Positions 40,177 to 50,147 of a stretch of 64,000 nt of DNA are shown in pieces (position 1 is the first letter of the stretch; each line of letters starts with the position of its first letter). Under the pieces are notes generated by a model. That model made no database searches, was not told the origin of the DNA, and was given only the letters and a program-made list of their open reading frames with translations. Both the position numbers and the translations under genes were made by a program. This DNA comes from Verrucomicrobiales bacterium. Lineage in GTDB: Bacteria; Verrucomicrobiota; Verrucomicrobiia; Limisphaerales; JAYPXF01. The stretch is from contig PBAL01000047.1 of NCBI GenBank assembly GCA_002715965.1, positions 22,282-86,281 on the forward strand. Direction: 5' to 3'.

Positions 40177-41232
40177 TTGCGCGTAGACTCCTTCCTCGTG
40201 CAACCAAGTGCACAATTCGACGAACTCTTTCGCGAACGGAAAAACGTCATGGCGCTTGCGCCGATGCAGGACGTAACCGATCTCGCGTTCTGGCGATTGA
40301 TGAACCAGTACGGCGGGGCGGATCTGTATTTCACGGAGTATTTTCGCGTGCATCCGACTTCGCGACTGGAGAAGAGTATTCTCCCTTCGATCGTCGAGAA
40401 TCCCACGGGCCAACCCGCGGTCGCCCAGATGATCGGGAACGACATCCCGGCGCTGGTTCGCACGGCCAAAGAACTCCAGCAACATCCCATTGCCGCAGTT
40501 GACCTGAACCTCGGTTGCCCGGCGCCGGTGGTTTACAAGAAGTGTGCGGGTGGTGGGTTGCTGCGTGAACCGCAACGCGTGGACGGGATTCTCGGGGCCT
40601 TGAGGGATGCGGTGGAAATTCGGTTCACGGTGAAGACGCGCATCGGGTTCGACGATCCTGCAGTTTTCGATGAACTGCTTCCAATCTTCGCCAAGCACGG
40701 CCTCGATCTGCTGACTGTGCACGCGCGGACGGTCAAGGAGATGTATCGCTCCGAAGTGCACTACGAGTTTATTCAACGGGCGGCCCAAGCGGTCGACTGC
40801 CCCGTGCTCGCCAACGGTAATATTCATTCTCCCGAGCAGGCGCAGGCGATCTTGGAACGGACCGGCGCTGCAGGACTCATGATCGGGCGCGGCGCAATTC
40901 GCAATCCCTGGCTGTTTCATCAGATCCGGCAGCATGAACGAGGCGAAACTGTCTTCGTCCCGAAAGGGCACGATGCTCTCGAATACATCAGGCGTTTATT
41001 CCATGCCGTCACCGACGAGGATGCCCCGCAGACCTCGCGCGTCCAACGAGTGAAGAAGCACATGAACTTTCTCGGTATGGGCGTCGATCCCGATGGCGGA
41101 TTCCTCCATGACGTCCGGCGGGTTCGATCGGAGGCGGATTTCTTCAGCCTTTGCGAGTCCTTCCTGGATCACGATCGTCCGATGCCATTGATCCCCTTCA
41201 GCGAATCCGAAAAACGACTCCCGACATCATGA
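40177..41232 (+). CDS. dus: tRNA-dihydrouridine synthase
   Basis: MALAPMQDVTDLAFWRLM; VDLNLGCPAPVVYKKCAGGGLL; VHARTVKEMY; ANGNIHSPEQA; GLMIGRGAIRNPWLF. Confidence 0.95.
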   Translation: MRVDSFLVQPSAQFDELFRERKNVMALAPMQDVTDLAFWRLMNQYGGADLYFTEYFRVHPTSRLEKSILPSIVENPTGQPAVAQMIGNDIPALVRTAKELQQHPIAAVDLNLGCPAPVVYKKCAGGGLLREPQRVDGILGALRDAVEIRFTVKTRIGFDDPAVFDELLPIFAKHGLDLLTVHARTVKEMYRSEVHYEFIQRAAQAVDCPVLANGNIHSPEQAQAILERTGAAGLMIGRGAIRNPWLFHQIRQHERGETVFVPKGHDALEYIRRLFHAVTDEDAPQTSRVQRVKKHMNFLGMGVDPDGGFLHDVRRVRSEADFFSLCESFLDHDRPMPLIPFSESEKRLPTS

Positions 41233-43283
41233 ACGAACTATCCCGACGTCACGCAATTGAAGCCACTGGACTTGGATTGCTCAGCCTGCCCTTCATCGAT
41301 CACAGCACGGATGCTGCCGAGGCCCCCCGCATGGAGCCGTTCAATCGTTTCCCGCGCATGGTTCAGGAACACTTCGTGCGCCGGCTTCGCGTTCATGACG
41401 ACATCCATCGCAACCGCATTCTCGCCATCAAATCGAAGGCACAGGCGCAGGCATATGTGAATGATGTGCAGCGCAAGATTCAATTGGCCTTCGGTCCTTG
41501 GCCTGCCAAGACACCGTTGAAGCCGCGCGTGACGAAGGTGCTGAAGCGCGACGGCTTTCGGATCGAAAACGTCATCTTCGAAAGTCGGCCCGGATTTCTC
41601 GTCACCGCCAACCTCTACCTTCCGGAAAACACTGAGAAACCTGTGCCGGGTGTGGTCGGCACCTGTGGCCATTCTTCGAACGGCAAGCAAGCCGAGCCTT
41701 ACCAGGCCTTTGCGCAGGGACTCGCGCGACTGGGTTACGCCTGCCTGATCTACGATCCCATCGGTCAGGGCGAACGCCTCCAATATGTGACTGACGACCT
41801 CAAAGCGGTCTTGCGGCCCGGGACAGCGGAACACATTCACGCGGGGAACCAGCAAATCCTGCTTGGCGAGTTTTTTGGTTCATGGCGCGCCTGGGACGGA
41901 ATCCGCGCGCTGGATTACCTGCTCACCCGCCCGGAAGTCGACAAGAACCACCTCGGCGTCACCGGCAATTCCGGCGGAGGCACGATGACGACGTGGCTGG
42001 CCGGTGTGGAGAATCGTTGGACCATGGCCGCGCCAAGCTGTTTCGTAACCACCTTCCGCAGAAATCTGGAAAACGAACTCCCTGCCGATTCCGAGCAATG
42101 CCCTCCCCGCGTCCTTGCCCTGGGCTTGGATCATTGTGATTTCCTCGCCGCACTTGCGCCTCGTCCGGTGGTGGTACTTGCGAAAGAGAAGGACTACTTT
42201 GACGCCCGTGGTGCTGAAGAAGCCTACGCCCGACTGCGCCATCTCTATCGCGCGCTTGGCGCGGAGGAAAATGTCCGGCTCTTCATCGGCCCGACCTATC
42301 ACGGCTTTTCGCAAGAGAATCGTGAGGCCATGTATTCTTTGTTCAACTTCGCGACTGAAGCCGCTCAGTCCAGCACAGAACCCACCATCACCCAGGAGAA
42401 AGACGAGACGCTCTGGTGCACGCCCAATGGACAGGTTGCCGGCCTCGGATCCAAGACCGTGTTTCAATTCGCGAGTGAATCTTCGAAGAACTTGGCCAAG
42501 TCACGTAACAATCCATCCGGCGCGGGCTTGCTGAGACTTCTCACTGAAACACTGAACATGCCGGAAGCCACTGGCGTGCCGGAATATCGAATTCTTCGTC
42601 CCCAGAGCAACCGCAAGTATCCCACGCGATACTACGCGAATTACCTGGTTGAGACCGAACCGGGCGTCCAAGCCGTCCTGACCATGCTTTCCAAGGACCG
42701 CATCTACTCGCGGCCTCGCACCGAGAACAAGCGCGCCGTTCTTTACGTGCCGCACCAATCAGCTGACGCAGACCTCAGGGAAGATCCACTGATCAAGGAG
42801 GTTCTCGCAGCTGAAGAGGGCGTTCCGTTCTTCGCCTGCGACGTGCGCGGTTGTGGCGAGTCGCAACCCGATACCTGCCGCGCCGGCAGCTTCCTCAGTC
42901 CTTACGGAAGCGATTACTTCTATTCCGCCCACTCGATCATGCTCGATCAGCCATACCTCGGCCAAAAGACATTCGACTTGTTGCGCGTTCTGGATTGGTT
43001 GAAGAGCCTGGGGCATCAAGAGGTCCATCTGGTCGCCAGGGGCTGGGGTGCGCTGGCCGGAACCTTTGCCTCAGCGCTGAGTGGCCAGGTCAAACAAGTG
43101 ACTCTCAAGAATGCCCTCACAAGCTACGCGTCCGTTGCGGAAACCGAGCACTATCACTGGCCGCTCTCAACGCTTCTACCCGGCGTGCTGCTTCACTTCG
43201 ACCTGCCGGATTGCTACTCGGAGTTGAAGCAGAAGCAGCTACGACAGATCGACCCATGGGGAGCCAAGGCCGGACGTCATTGA
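41229..43283 (+). CDS. Alpha/beta hydrolase (acetyl xylan esterase/prolyl oligopeptidase-like)
   Basis: ATGA overlap with dus. Nucleophile-elbow-like LGVTGNSGGGTMTTWLAG; TAT-like N-terminus SRRHAIEATGLGLLSLP. Confidence 0.8.
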   Translation: MNELSRRHAIEATGLGLLSLPFIDHSTDAAEAPRMEPFNRFPRMVQEHFVRRLRVHDDIHRNRILAIKSKAQAQAYVNDVQRKIQLAFGPWPAKTPLKPRVTKVLKRDGFRIENVIFESRPGFLVTANLYLPENTEKPVPGVVGTCGHSSNGKQAEPYQAFAQGLARLGYACLIYDPIGQGERLQYVTDDLKAVLRPGTAEHIHAGNQQILLGEFFGSWRAWDGIRALDYLLTRPEVDKNHLGVTGNSGGGTMTTWLAGVENRWTMAAPSCFVTTFRRNLENELPADSEQCPPRVLALGLDHCDFLAALAPRPVVVLAKEKDYFDARGAEEAYARLRHLYRALGAEENVRLFIGPTYHGFSQENREAMYSLFNFATEAAQSSTEPTITQEKDETLWCTPNGQVAGLGSKTVFQFASESSKNLAKSRNNPSGAGLLRLLTETLNMPEATGVPEYRILRPQSNRKYPTRYYANYLVETEPGVQAVLTMLSKDRIYSRPRTENKRAVLYVPHQSADADLREDPLIKEVLAAEEGVPFFACDVRGCGESQPDTCRAGSFLSPYGSDYFYSAHSIMLDQPYLGQKTFDLLRVLDWLKSLGHQEVHLVARGWGALAGTFASALSGQVKQVTLKNALTSYASVAETEHYHWPLSTLLPGVLLHFDLPDCYSELKQKQLRQIDPWGAKAGRH

Positions 43284-43323
43284 ACAAGATTGACTTTGCC
43301 CGAGTAATTCCCAGCTTCGCCCG

Positions 43324-44427
43324 ATGCGAATCCTGCTTGGCCTGCTCCTGTTGAACACCGCGCTCTTCAGTGCGGAGATTCCAGCGGAGAAGTTGAACAC
43401 CCTTGTCGGTGCACTCACGCGGCTGGGACCGGAGAAGGTGAACGCCAACCCACGGCTGCTTGAGGCGCTGAACAAGGTGCTCGATGCAACAAAAGGAACG
43501 GGACGGTTCGTCGAGATCGTCAGCGCGTTCAAGTTGGCGGATCGGAATGATGAACTGCTAAAGCTCGCCATCGCAAATCCGAACAACAACGTGGGCGTGG
43601 ATTCGGTCAAGGTGTTGATGTCGAACAAAGGCACTCGGCTGCTGAAGGGCGCGTTGAAGCGCGAAAACGAAGGCGAGGCAATTTCGCTGATTGAGGCCAT
43701 TGGCAACACAGTCTCGGGTTCAACCATTCCCATTCTTACCGTGGGACTTGATGATTCGAAGGGCAGGACTGAAGTGCGCAAGGCGGCTGTCCGGTCGCTT
43801 GCCAAATTCAAGCAGGGAGCTCAGGCATTGTTGGATCGGGCGAAGTCCGGGGAGATCGACAGCACGATTCGCCTGACCGCAGCGACCGAACTCAATGCCG
43901 TGCGCTGGGCTGATGTCAGGGCACAGGCTGCCGAACTCGTTCCTCTGCCGAAGGGGCGTGAGGGCACGTCCTTCGCACCAATCGCGGAGTTGATCAAACG
44001 AAGCGGTGACCCCAAGCGCGGCCAATCGGTTTTCTTCCGGGAAACGGTCATGTGCAGCCGCTGTCACCAGGTAAACGGCGTGGGAATCGATTTTGGCCCG
44101 GCCTTGTCCGAAATCGGCACCAAGCTTTCGGCGGAAGCACTCTACGAATCCATCCTTGCTCCCAATGCCGGAATTCTCATGGGCTACGAATCCTGGACAG
44201 TCGAAACCAAGACCGGTGACGAATTCTACGGACTGTTGATCAGCGATACCGACAAGACCCTCACAATAAAAACTGTCGGTGGCATTCTGAACAAGGTCGA
44301 CAAGTCCGCCATTCTCCGACGCAGCAAGTCCAAACTCTCCACTATGCCCGACGGCCTTCAGCAGCTGATGTCCGAACAGGATCTCATCGATCTGGTTGAA
44401 TACCTGAAAACGCTGAAGAAGAAGTGA
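43324..44427 (+). CDS. HEAT-repeat plus PVC-type c-type cytochrome domain protein
   Basis: RGQSVFFRETVMCSRCHQVNGVGIDFGPALSEIGTKLSAEALYESILAPNAGI; N-terminal signal peptide. Confidence 0.88.
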   Translation: MRILLGLLLLNTALFSAEIPAEKLNTLVGALTRLGPEKVNANPRLLEALNKVLDATKGTGRFVEIVSAFKLADRNDELLKLAIANPNNNVGVDSVKVLMSNKGTRLLKGALKRENEGEAISLIEAIGNTVSGSTIPILTVGLDDSKGRTEVRKAAVRSLAKFKQGAQALLDRAKSGEIDSTIRLTAATELNAVRWADVRAQAAELVPLPKGREGTSFAPIAELIKRSGDPKRGQSVFFRETVMCSRCHQVNGVGIDFGPALSEIGTKLSAEALYESILAPNAGILMGYESWTVETKTGDEFYGLLISDTDKTLTIKTVGGILNKVDKSAILRRSKSKLSTMPDGLQQLMSEQDLIDLVEYLKTLKKK

Positions 44428-44712
44428 CCCTCCAATCTTTCAACTCCGATTCCCGTGTTCCCTATCCGACTGAAGTTCCACATTCCTGAGCCGATTGAAC
44501 CCGGCGAAGTAGCAGCGGCTGCTGCGGGAGTGGTTTCCCAAGCTGGAATGGGGAGACACAGACGACCTGATGGAGGACGCCCGCAACTGGCCTGAGGGCG
44601 TGGTGCATGTTGAGTTTGAGGAAGACAGTGGTCTGTCGGAAATCAACTTCCCGGTCTTCCCGCGTCAGGTTGAAAAACACAACAACGTAATTGCGCCACA
44701 AAGATCGCGCTG

Positions 44713-45586
44713 ATGAAACTCCTTGTCATCCGCTTCGAATGCAGCGTCATCATCGACACTTCGGAGTTCGCGATCCCGGATGATTGCCGGCACCACGAGC
44801 TGTTCCCTTGCCGAGGCGGCCGATTTCATTTTGCGCTGCGTTCGATGTTTGGCCTGCGACACGCCGGTGAGGTGAGCGCAACAAAATGGAAGCCCATCGA
44901 CGACATTCCACCTGCGGAACTGGACGCCAACGGGCGTCTCAAGAACGAGGAGGAAACCGTGTCCAGATATGATGTGTGGCGCGGCACACGCTGGGAAAAC
45001 TGGCAACCCGAATCGATTGATCCGCCTGCCGTCCGCTCCGAATCCCAGGACTACCTCCAATTCGCTGACTATTTCCCGTTTGGGCCTTCGAGTGAAGAGA
45101 ACAGCGAGAGTCAGGCGACCCGAGCGCCGATGGCACGGATATCTGGAATGCCTGTCCAAGTTCGAAGACGGGTTTAGCACCACCGCAAGCAAACAACTGA
45201 TCGGACGGGGCATCCCACTGCCACCCCCCGATTCACTGAATGACGAGGAACTGCATGCGAAACTCTGGGATATCATTCACGGAATGACCCGCATGAATCA
45301 CTTTCTCTATTCCACCATTCACGTCAGCGACCGCGAACTCAACACCTACCTCTGGTCCGATGGTTTGAATGAAGAATCCATGGACCTGTCGGGCCTCAGC
45401 AATTGCGGCTGTCACCTTGACCTGATTGGTTCAGGTTCTGACGAGGACATTCAGAACCAACACAAGTATTACGCCGGCCCTAATGAACGCGCCGACTGGA
45501 TGAGCGAGTTCCCCGACTCGGAGACGCCCGCCCACGTTGATCCTCCCTACGACCGCGACCGGCATCTGCCCAAACGCGATTGCTGA
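44713..45586 (+). pseudogene. Hypothetical protein(s) split by a probable frameshift
   Basis: ORF 44713-45177 (YDVWRGTRWENWQPESIDPPAVRSESQDYLQFADYFPFG) is followed in another frame by RRPERRWHGYLECLSKFEDGFSTTASKQLIGRGIPLPPPDSLNDEELHAKLWDIIHGMTRM...YYAGPNERADWMSEFPD. Confidence 0.5.
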
Positions 45587-45708
45587 TCGGAGGATCAAGG
45601 CAAGGACGAAGATCCCCGGCAACTCTAATTCAACCTTTTTGCCCCTGGCATGACTTCAGCCAACATGCACCTTGTTAAGCCACGCACCTCCTCGTAGCCT
45701 CCGCGCGG

Positions 45709-46989
45709 ATGTTGCGCCTGCCATTTGAACTCGAAGCCGCGTTGCGCTACCTGCGCCCGAAGCGGACCTTCGTGTCCATCATCACGCTGATCTCCGTATT
45801 GGGCGTGATGTTGGGAGTGGCTGTGTTGATCATCGTCATCAGCGTGATGACCGGTTTTGGGATGGAACTTCGTGAAACGATCCTCGGGTTTTCTCCGCAC
45901 CTGCGCGTGATTCGCATGGACGCGGACGCCGTGCACGAACCCTGGAAGGTCGCCGCAAAGGTGAAAGAGAATCCGAACGTCATCGCCGTTGCGCCATACA
46001 TCATGGGCAAGTCCCTCGTTGAGTATCGCACGCCCGACGAAAAAAAGATCATCGACGCACCGGTCATTCGCGGAGTCGATCCAACGCTGGAAGGCGACAT
46101 CACGGACCTTCCGAACATGATGTGGGCCGGCGAATACAAGCTGCGCGGAGACAGTTGCGTGGTTGGCAAGATCTGGGCACAGAACCTCGGTATCCGGGTT
46201 GGTGATCGGATCTCGGTATTCTCACCCGCGTCGATCAACTCACTGCGCGAAGCACGTGAATCCGGCGGTGAGGAAGCCGTCTTGCCGGAAGAATTCACGG
46301 TCCGCGGAATCTTCGACGCCGGCCACTATGAGTACAACGCCCAACTCGTGGTCATATCTTTCCGCAACGCGCAGTCATTGTTTGAAATGGAAGATCGTGC
46401 CACCGGCATCTACACAATGGTCGCAGATCCTGGCGAGTATTCCGTTATGAACGCCCGCTTCTCCATCGAGGGCGATCTTGGCGATGACTACGTTGCCCCG
46501 ACCTGGCTGCAGGACAACCAGCTCTATCTCAGCGCGATCATGGTCGAGAAGAACGTCATGTTCATCATCCTAGTCTGCATCATGGTCGTGGCCGCCTTCT
46601 GCATCGTCTGTACGCAGATCACCTTCGTCATGCAAAAGACGCGGGACATCGGCATTCTCAAATCGATCGGCGCCACGCCCGGCCAGATCATGACTTTGTT
46701 CTTCGGCCAAAGCTTTGCCATTGGGATCATGGGAGTCCTTTCCGGACTCGGTGCGGGCATCCTTGCGGTTCAGTATCGCAACGAATTCCTCCACTTCATG
46801 CGCAAGGCCACCGGCGTGGAATTATTTCCCATGGAGATCTACGGCTTTTCCGAACTACCCGCCCAGATCGTTCCCATCGACATCGCGTGGATTTGTGGCG
46901 TGTCCTTCAGCATCTGCCTGCTCGCCAGCCTCGTCCCCGCGTTCAAGGCCGCAATGATGCAACCCGTGGAGGCACTGCGCCATGAGTAA
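45709..46989 (+). CDS. ABC transporter permease, LolC/LolE-type (MacB/FtsX fold)
   Basis: FELEAALRYLRPKRTFVSIITLISVLGVMLGVAVLIIVISVMTGF; C-terminal TMs; ATGAGTAA overlap with the ATPase. Confidence 0.92.
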   Translation: MLRLPFELEAALRYLRPKRTFVSIITLISVLGVMLGVAVLIIVISVMTGFGMELRETILGFSPHLRVIRMDADAVHEPWKVAAKVKENPNVIAVAPYIMGKSLVEYRTPDEKKIIDAPVIRGVDPTLEGDITDLPNMMWAGEYKLRGDSCVVGKIWAQNLGIRVGDRISVFSPASINSLREARESGGEEAVLPEEFTVRGIFDAGHYEYNAQLVVISFRNAQSLFEMEDRATGIYTMVADPGEYSVMNARFSIEGDLGDDYVAPTWLQDNQLYLSAIMVEKNVMFIILVCIMVVAAFCIVCTQITFVMQKTRDIGILKSIGATPGQIMTLFFGQSFAIGIMGVLSGLGAGILAVQYRNEFLHFMRKATGVELFPMEIYGFSELPAQIVPIDIAWICGVSFSICLLASLVPAFKAAMMQPVEALRHE

Positions 46990-47683
46990 CGAGCAACTCC
47001 TCCACGCGACCAGCCTGAAGAAGACCTATCAGATCGGCAAACGCCGTTTGGAAGTTCTGCAGGGCGTCGATCTCAAGGTAAATGCCGGCGAATTCGTCGC
47101 GTTGCGTGGCGCATCGGGAGCCGGCAAGAGCACGCTGCTCCATCTCCTCGGCGGGCTGGACAAACCTGATGAAGGCGAGATCAAATTTCGCAACCGCCCG
47201 CTTCATTGGATGGCGACCAACGAACTCGCACTCTTCCGCGGAAGGAATGTTGGATTCATATTCCAATCCTACCACCTGCTGCAGGAATTCGATGCCCTCG
47301 AAAACGTCTGCCTTTCAGCGCGCATTCGGCGACGTCCGGCGAACGAAGTCAGGAAACAGGCAACGGAACTCTTGGAACGCGTTGGCCTCGATCATCGCTT
47401 GGATCATCGGCCGAACGAACTCTCCGGAGGCGAACAACAACGCGTTGCCATTGCCCGCGCGTTGATAAACGAACCGGCCCTGATCGTCGCAGATGAGCCC
47501 ACCGGAAACCTCGATTCCAAGACCGGCGGGGAGATTCTCGACCTGCTCTGTTCCCTGCGCGAAGAACACAAAACCACCCTCATCATCGCCACGCACGACT
47601 CGAGCGTTGCCGGGATCGCCCCCCGTGTCGTTCAACTCGCTGACGGAAAGCTCGCTGCGACTCCTCCGGACCTGTCCCCATAG
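46982..47683 (+). CDS. lolD: ABC transporter ATP-binding protein, LolD-type
   Basis: Walker A GASGAGKST; signature LSGGEQQRVAIARAL; Walker B ALIVADEPTGNLD. Confidence 0.93.
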   Translation: MSNEQLLHATSLKKTYQIGKRRLEVLQGVDLKVNAGEFVALRGASGAGKSTLLHLLGGLDKPDEGEIKFRNRPLHWMATNELALFRGRNVGFIFQSYHLLQEFDALENVCLSARIRRRPANEVRKQATELLERVGLDHRLDHRPNELSGGEQQRVAIARALINEPALIVADEPTGNLDSKTGGEILDLLCSLREEHKTTLIIATHDSSVAGIAPRVVQLADGKLAATPPDLSP

Positions 47684-47713
47684 AATCCCGCGTGAGCCGG
47701 ATCCGTCCCGTGT

Positions 47714-48160
47714 TCACCCCTCGGACAACAAAGGCGGACAGGGCACGTCCAGCATCGCGCAAATCGAGCGAAACAATTCCGCCTCTCCAACTTCGATTAC
47801 TCCGTCCGCCATCACCGATTCGGCGCAGGCCGTGACCAACTTCTGCCGGGCTGAAATGCTCGCCATGCACAATCGTCTCAATGCTCGCTCGATTGAGTCC
47901 AGATCACAATTCGCGAGCGGCAACAATGTCACGTCTCGCGACGTGCCAAGTTTCGCCTTCCCCGCTTCGAACGCCTACGCGACCTGCCCGGCATTTGTGT
48001 GACTCAGATGAGCCAGGGCGGACAAAAGCACCTGACATTCTTCGATGACCGGGTTCAACGAACTGAATCGGTCGGGCGCCATGGCCTTCGGGCGGAAGTG
48101 CGGCTCCAGCTGATGGACCACCACCTTTTCCAACGCGATAAGAGACAACGAAGCCTCTGT
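47714..48160 (-). pseudogene. C-terminal remnant of an M48-type metallopeptidase (TerB-like tail) with in-frame TAG
   Basis: Minus-strand frame LIALEKVVVHQLEPHFRPKAMAPDRFSSLNPVIEECQVLLSALAHLSHTNAGQVA-TAG-AFEAGKAKLGTSRDVTLLPLANCDLDSIERALRRLCMASISARQKLVTACAESVMADGVIEVGEAELFRSICAMLDVPCPPLL. TAG at 47975-47977. Confidence 0.75.
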
Positions 48161-48164
48161 CTCC

Positions 48165-49096
48165 CTCCCTCAATACGACAGCAAGGAACTCAAGAAGATG
48201 ATCAAGAAGGATGAGCTTCGCGTGTTCCAGCTCGGGTCTGGTAAAAACAAGCGGCAGATATACTTCGGACTCAAGAGTGACGGAGACTTGATCGGAGTGA
48301 TCAACAACGAGACTGGCGCATTCGGTGCCGCGATCCCATCAATTATGATGAAGGCAATCGAGGAGGGGGAAGATTTACTCGCAGTCGAACAAAGTCGCGT
48401 GTTCGACATAGTCGGAAAGATCATGGACGAGGAAGGGCACGAGGCGGTGACGGACGACAGGCTGGAGGGAGTAAAAGAAGTGTTCTTGCTCGAGGCTTCG
48501 GGGGACTCGTCCCTGCTGGGTCTAAATTTCTAAGCCTCGTTGACGAGGCTTAGTCGCTTTCCAAGAAGGACGCAAACAATCTCCGTTTAAATGAAGACAC
48601 TCGCGCTGCGGTGCGCAAGGCTTTCAATGTCCGATTCATGCCTTCAGGCGCTGACTACATGAAGTCAGTCGAAGGCGGCGATATGATGACGGCGCAGCGG
48701 ATGGTTGCTCAGGCGGCGAAGGCGGCAGGCTACCTTGTCGGGAAAGTGTTTCATGGAACAAAGCGTAGGTTTAACGCATTCAATTCTGAGAGAGACAGCA
48801 CAAAACTTATCTACTTTTCGACAGGCAGGAAATTCGCCGAGGAATATCCAAGAGGTCACGGTGGTCACCGAAACCCAGAGCCAGACGTCCAAGCGAGGAT
48901 CGATGCAGCGCGAGAGGCGAGCAGGAATTTTGTCGAGCAAAGCCTCATGGATGATCTCCCTCAAGAAACTGTGTACCGCATCTTCGACGAAGAGAAAGCC
49001 ATGCAGCGAAAGATGCTCGACGGCATGACTGTGTTCGGCGGCACTGGCGACCATCTGGTTGTGAATTTCCTTAAGTCGGCTTCCAGACGCTGTTGA
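48165..49096 (+). pseudogene. Phage/plasmid polyvalent-protein remnants, including a PolyVal-type ADP-ribosyltransferase-like domain
   Basis: ORF1 RVFQLGSGKNKRQIYFGLKSDGDLIGVINNETGAFGAAIPSIMMKAIEEG; ORF2, after a frame change, GYLVGKVFHGTKRRFNAFNSERDSTKLIYFSTGRKFAEEY. Confidence 0.6.
48531..48552. terminator. Perfect 9-bp hairpin overlapping the stop codon of ORF 48198-48533
   Basis: TAAGCCTCG-TTGA-CGAGGCTTA; no strong T-tract follows. Confidence 0.5.
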
Positions 49097-49172
49097 CGAC
49101 GTAGAAGCTGGCGACTGAGGAGGCCGCCAACAGGATGATGGCGCCGATCATGGAGAATCCGGATTTGTTCAT
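49071..49172 (-). CDS. Candidate 33-aa single-TM small protein
   Basis: MNKSGFSMIGAIILLAASSVASFYVVNSVWKPT with one hydrophobic segment. Confidence 0.4.
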   Translation of the reverse strand: MNKSGFSMIGAIILLAASSVASFYVVNSVWKPT

Positions 49173-49251
49173 GAGGTGAATTGTCGAGGGGACCGGACGT
49201 GCGAATGAGACCGCAGTCAGGTGGTTGGTGTCAATTTGGGAAGCTTGGGAG

Positions 49252-49557
49252 TCAGGAGGCGTCGATCTCCACCTCGCCGTTTTCGATCCGGACGGGGTAG
49301 GTGTTGACCGAACAACGGGGGACGGTAACGCCTTTGCCGGTCTTGATCTCGAATTCCCAGCCGTGCAGCGGGCAGGCGACGGTGTTGCCGTCGATCCAAC
49401 CGCCCGCGAGTGGCGCGCCGACATGTGGACATTCGTCATCGATGGCGTGGAAGGTGCCATCGAGATTGAAGAGGGCGAGGCGTTTGCCGGAGACCATCAC
49501 GGTCATGCCTTTGCCGGGTGCCAGGTCTTTTCCTTCGGATACGGTTTCGAAGGGCAT
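49252..49557 (-). CDS. Rieske [2Fe-2S] domain protein
   Basis: CPHVGAPLAGGWIDGNTVACPLHGWEFEIKTG (C-x-H..C-x2-H). Confidence 0.93.
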   Translation of the reverse strand: MPFETVSEGKDLAPGKGMTVMVSGKRLALFNLDGTFHAIDDECPHVGAPLAGGWIDGNTVACPLHGWEFEIKTGKGVTVPRCSVNTYPVRIENGEVEIDAS

Positions 49558-49599
49558 GGGTGGTAAGTAGCAGTTAGAAATTGGGAGATAAGGAAACGG

Positions 49600-50049
49600 T
49601 CAGAGCTTCTTTTTATTCTTCCAGGGCATGTCCGGGAACTTGTCGGGTAGCTTGATGTTCTCGGGTTTGGGTTCGGCCATTTTGAGTTCCGGATCCGGTT
49701 CTTCGCCGGGATTGGAACCAGGCGGTGTCATGTCCTGTTTCCAGGACGCGATGCGGGCCTGAAGACCATGGTGCTCGGCGGTCGTCTTGTCGCCGGACTT
49801 CATGTAGAAGAGCGAGAGGTTGGTGTGAACGAGTTGTTCCTTCGGTTGCAGCTTCTCGGCCTTGTGACCTTCCTCAATTGCGCGCGGGTAATCTTCCTTG
49901 CGGTAGTAGGCCATTCCGAGCGAAAGCTGCGCGTCGAAATAGTCAGGATTCTCGTTCAGAATCGCGGACAGTTTCTCGATGCATGAATCGTAATCGTTCA
50001 TGCCGAAGTCGAACATTGCGTCGTCGTACTGGTCCTGGAGATCGGACAT
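49600..50049 (-). CDS. TPR-repeat protein
   Basis: NPDYFDAQLSLGMAYYRKEDYPRAIEEGHKAEKLQPKEQLVHTNLSLFYMKSGD. Confidence 0.88.
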   Translation of the reverse strand: MSDLQDQYDDAMFDFGMNDYDSCIEKLSAILNENPDYFDAQLSLGMAYYRKEDYPRAIEEGHKAEKLQPKEQLVHTNLSLFYMKSGDKTTAEHHGLQARIASWKQDMTPPGSNPGEEPDPELKMAEPKPENIKLPDKFPDMPWKNKKKL

Positions 50050-50147
50050 GACGCGACTATGGGGAATGAGGTGGGCGGGTTGAAGGGTTAAAGTGGTTGA
50101 AGGGTTACGGACAGGGGATCCTTCACCCTCAAGGTCCGGACCGGGAT

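Noticed and set aside
47493-48002. 169-aa plus-strand ORF overlapping lolD and the M48 remnant
   Set aside because: Ser/Arg/Pro-rich shadow ORF; the minus-strand M48/TerB-like frame explains the region better.
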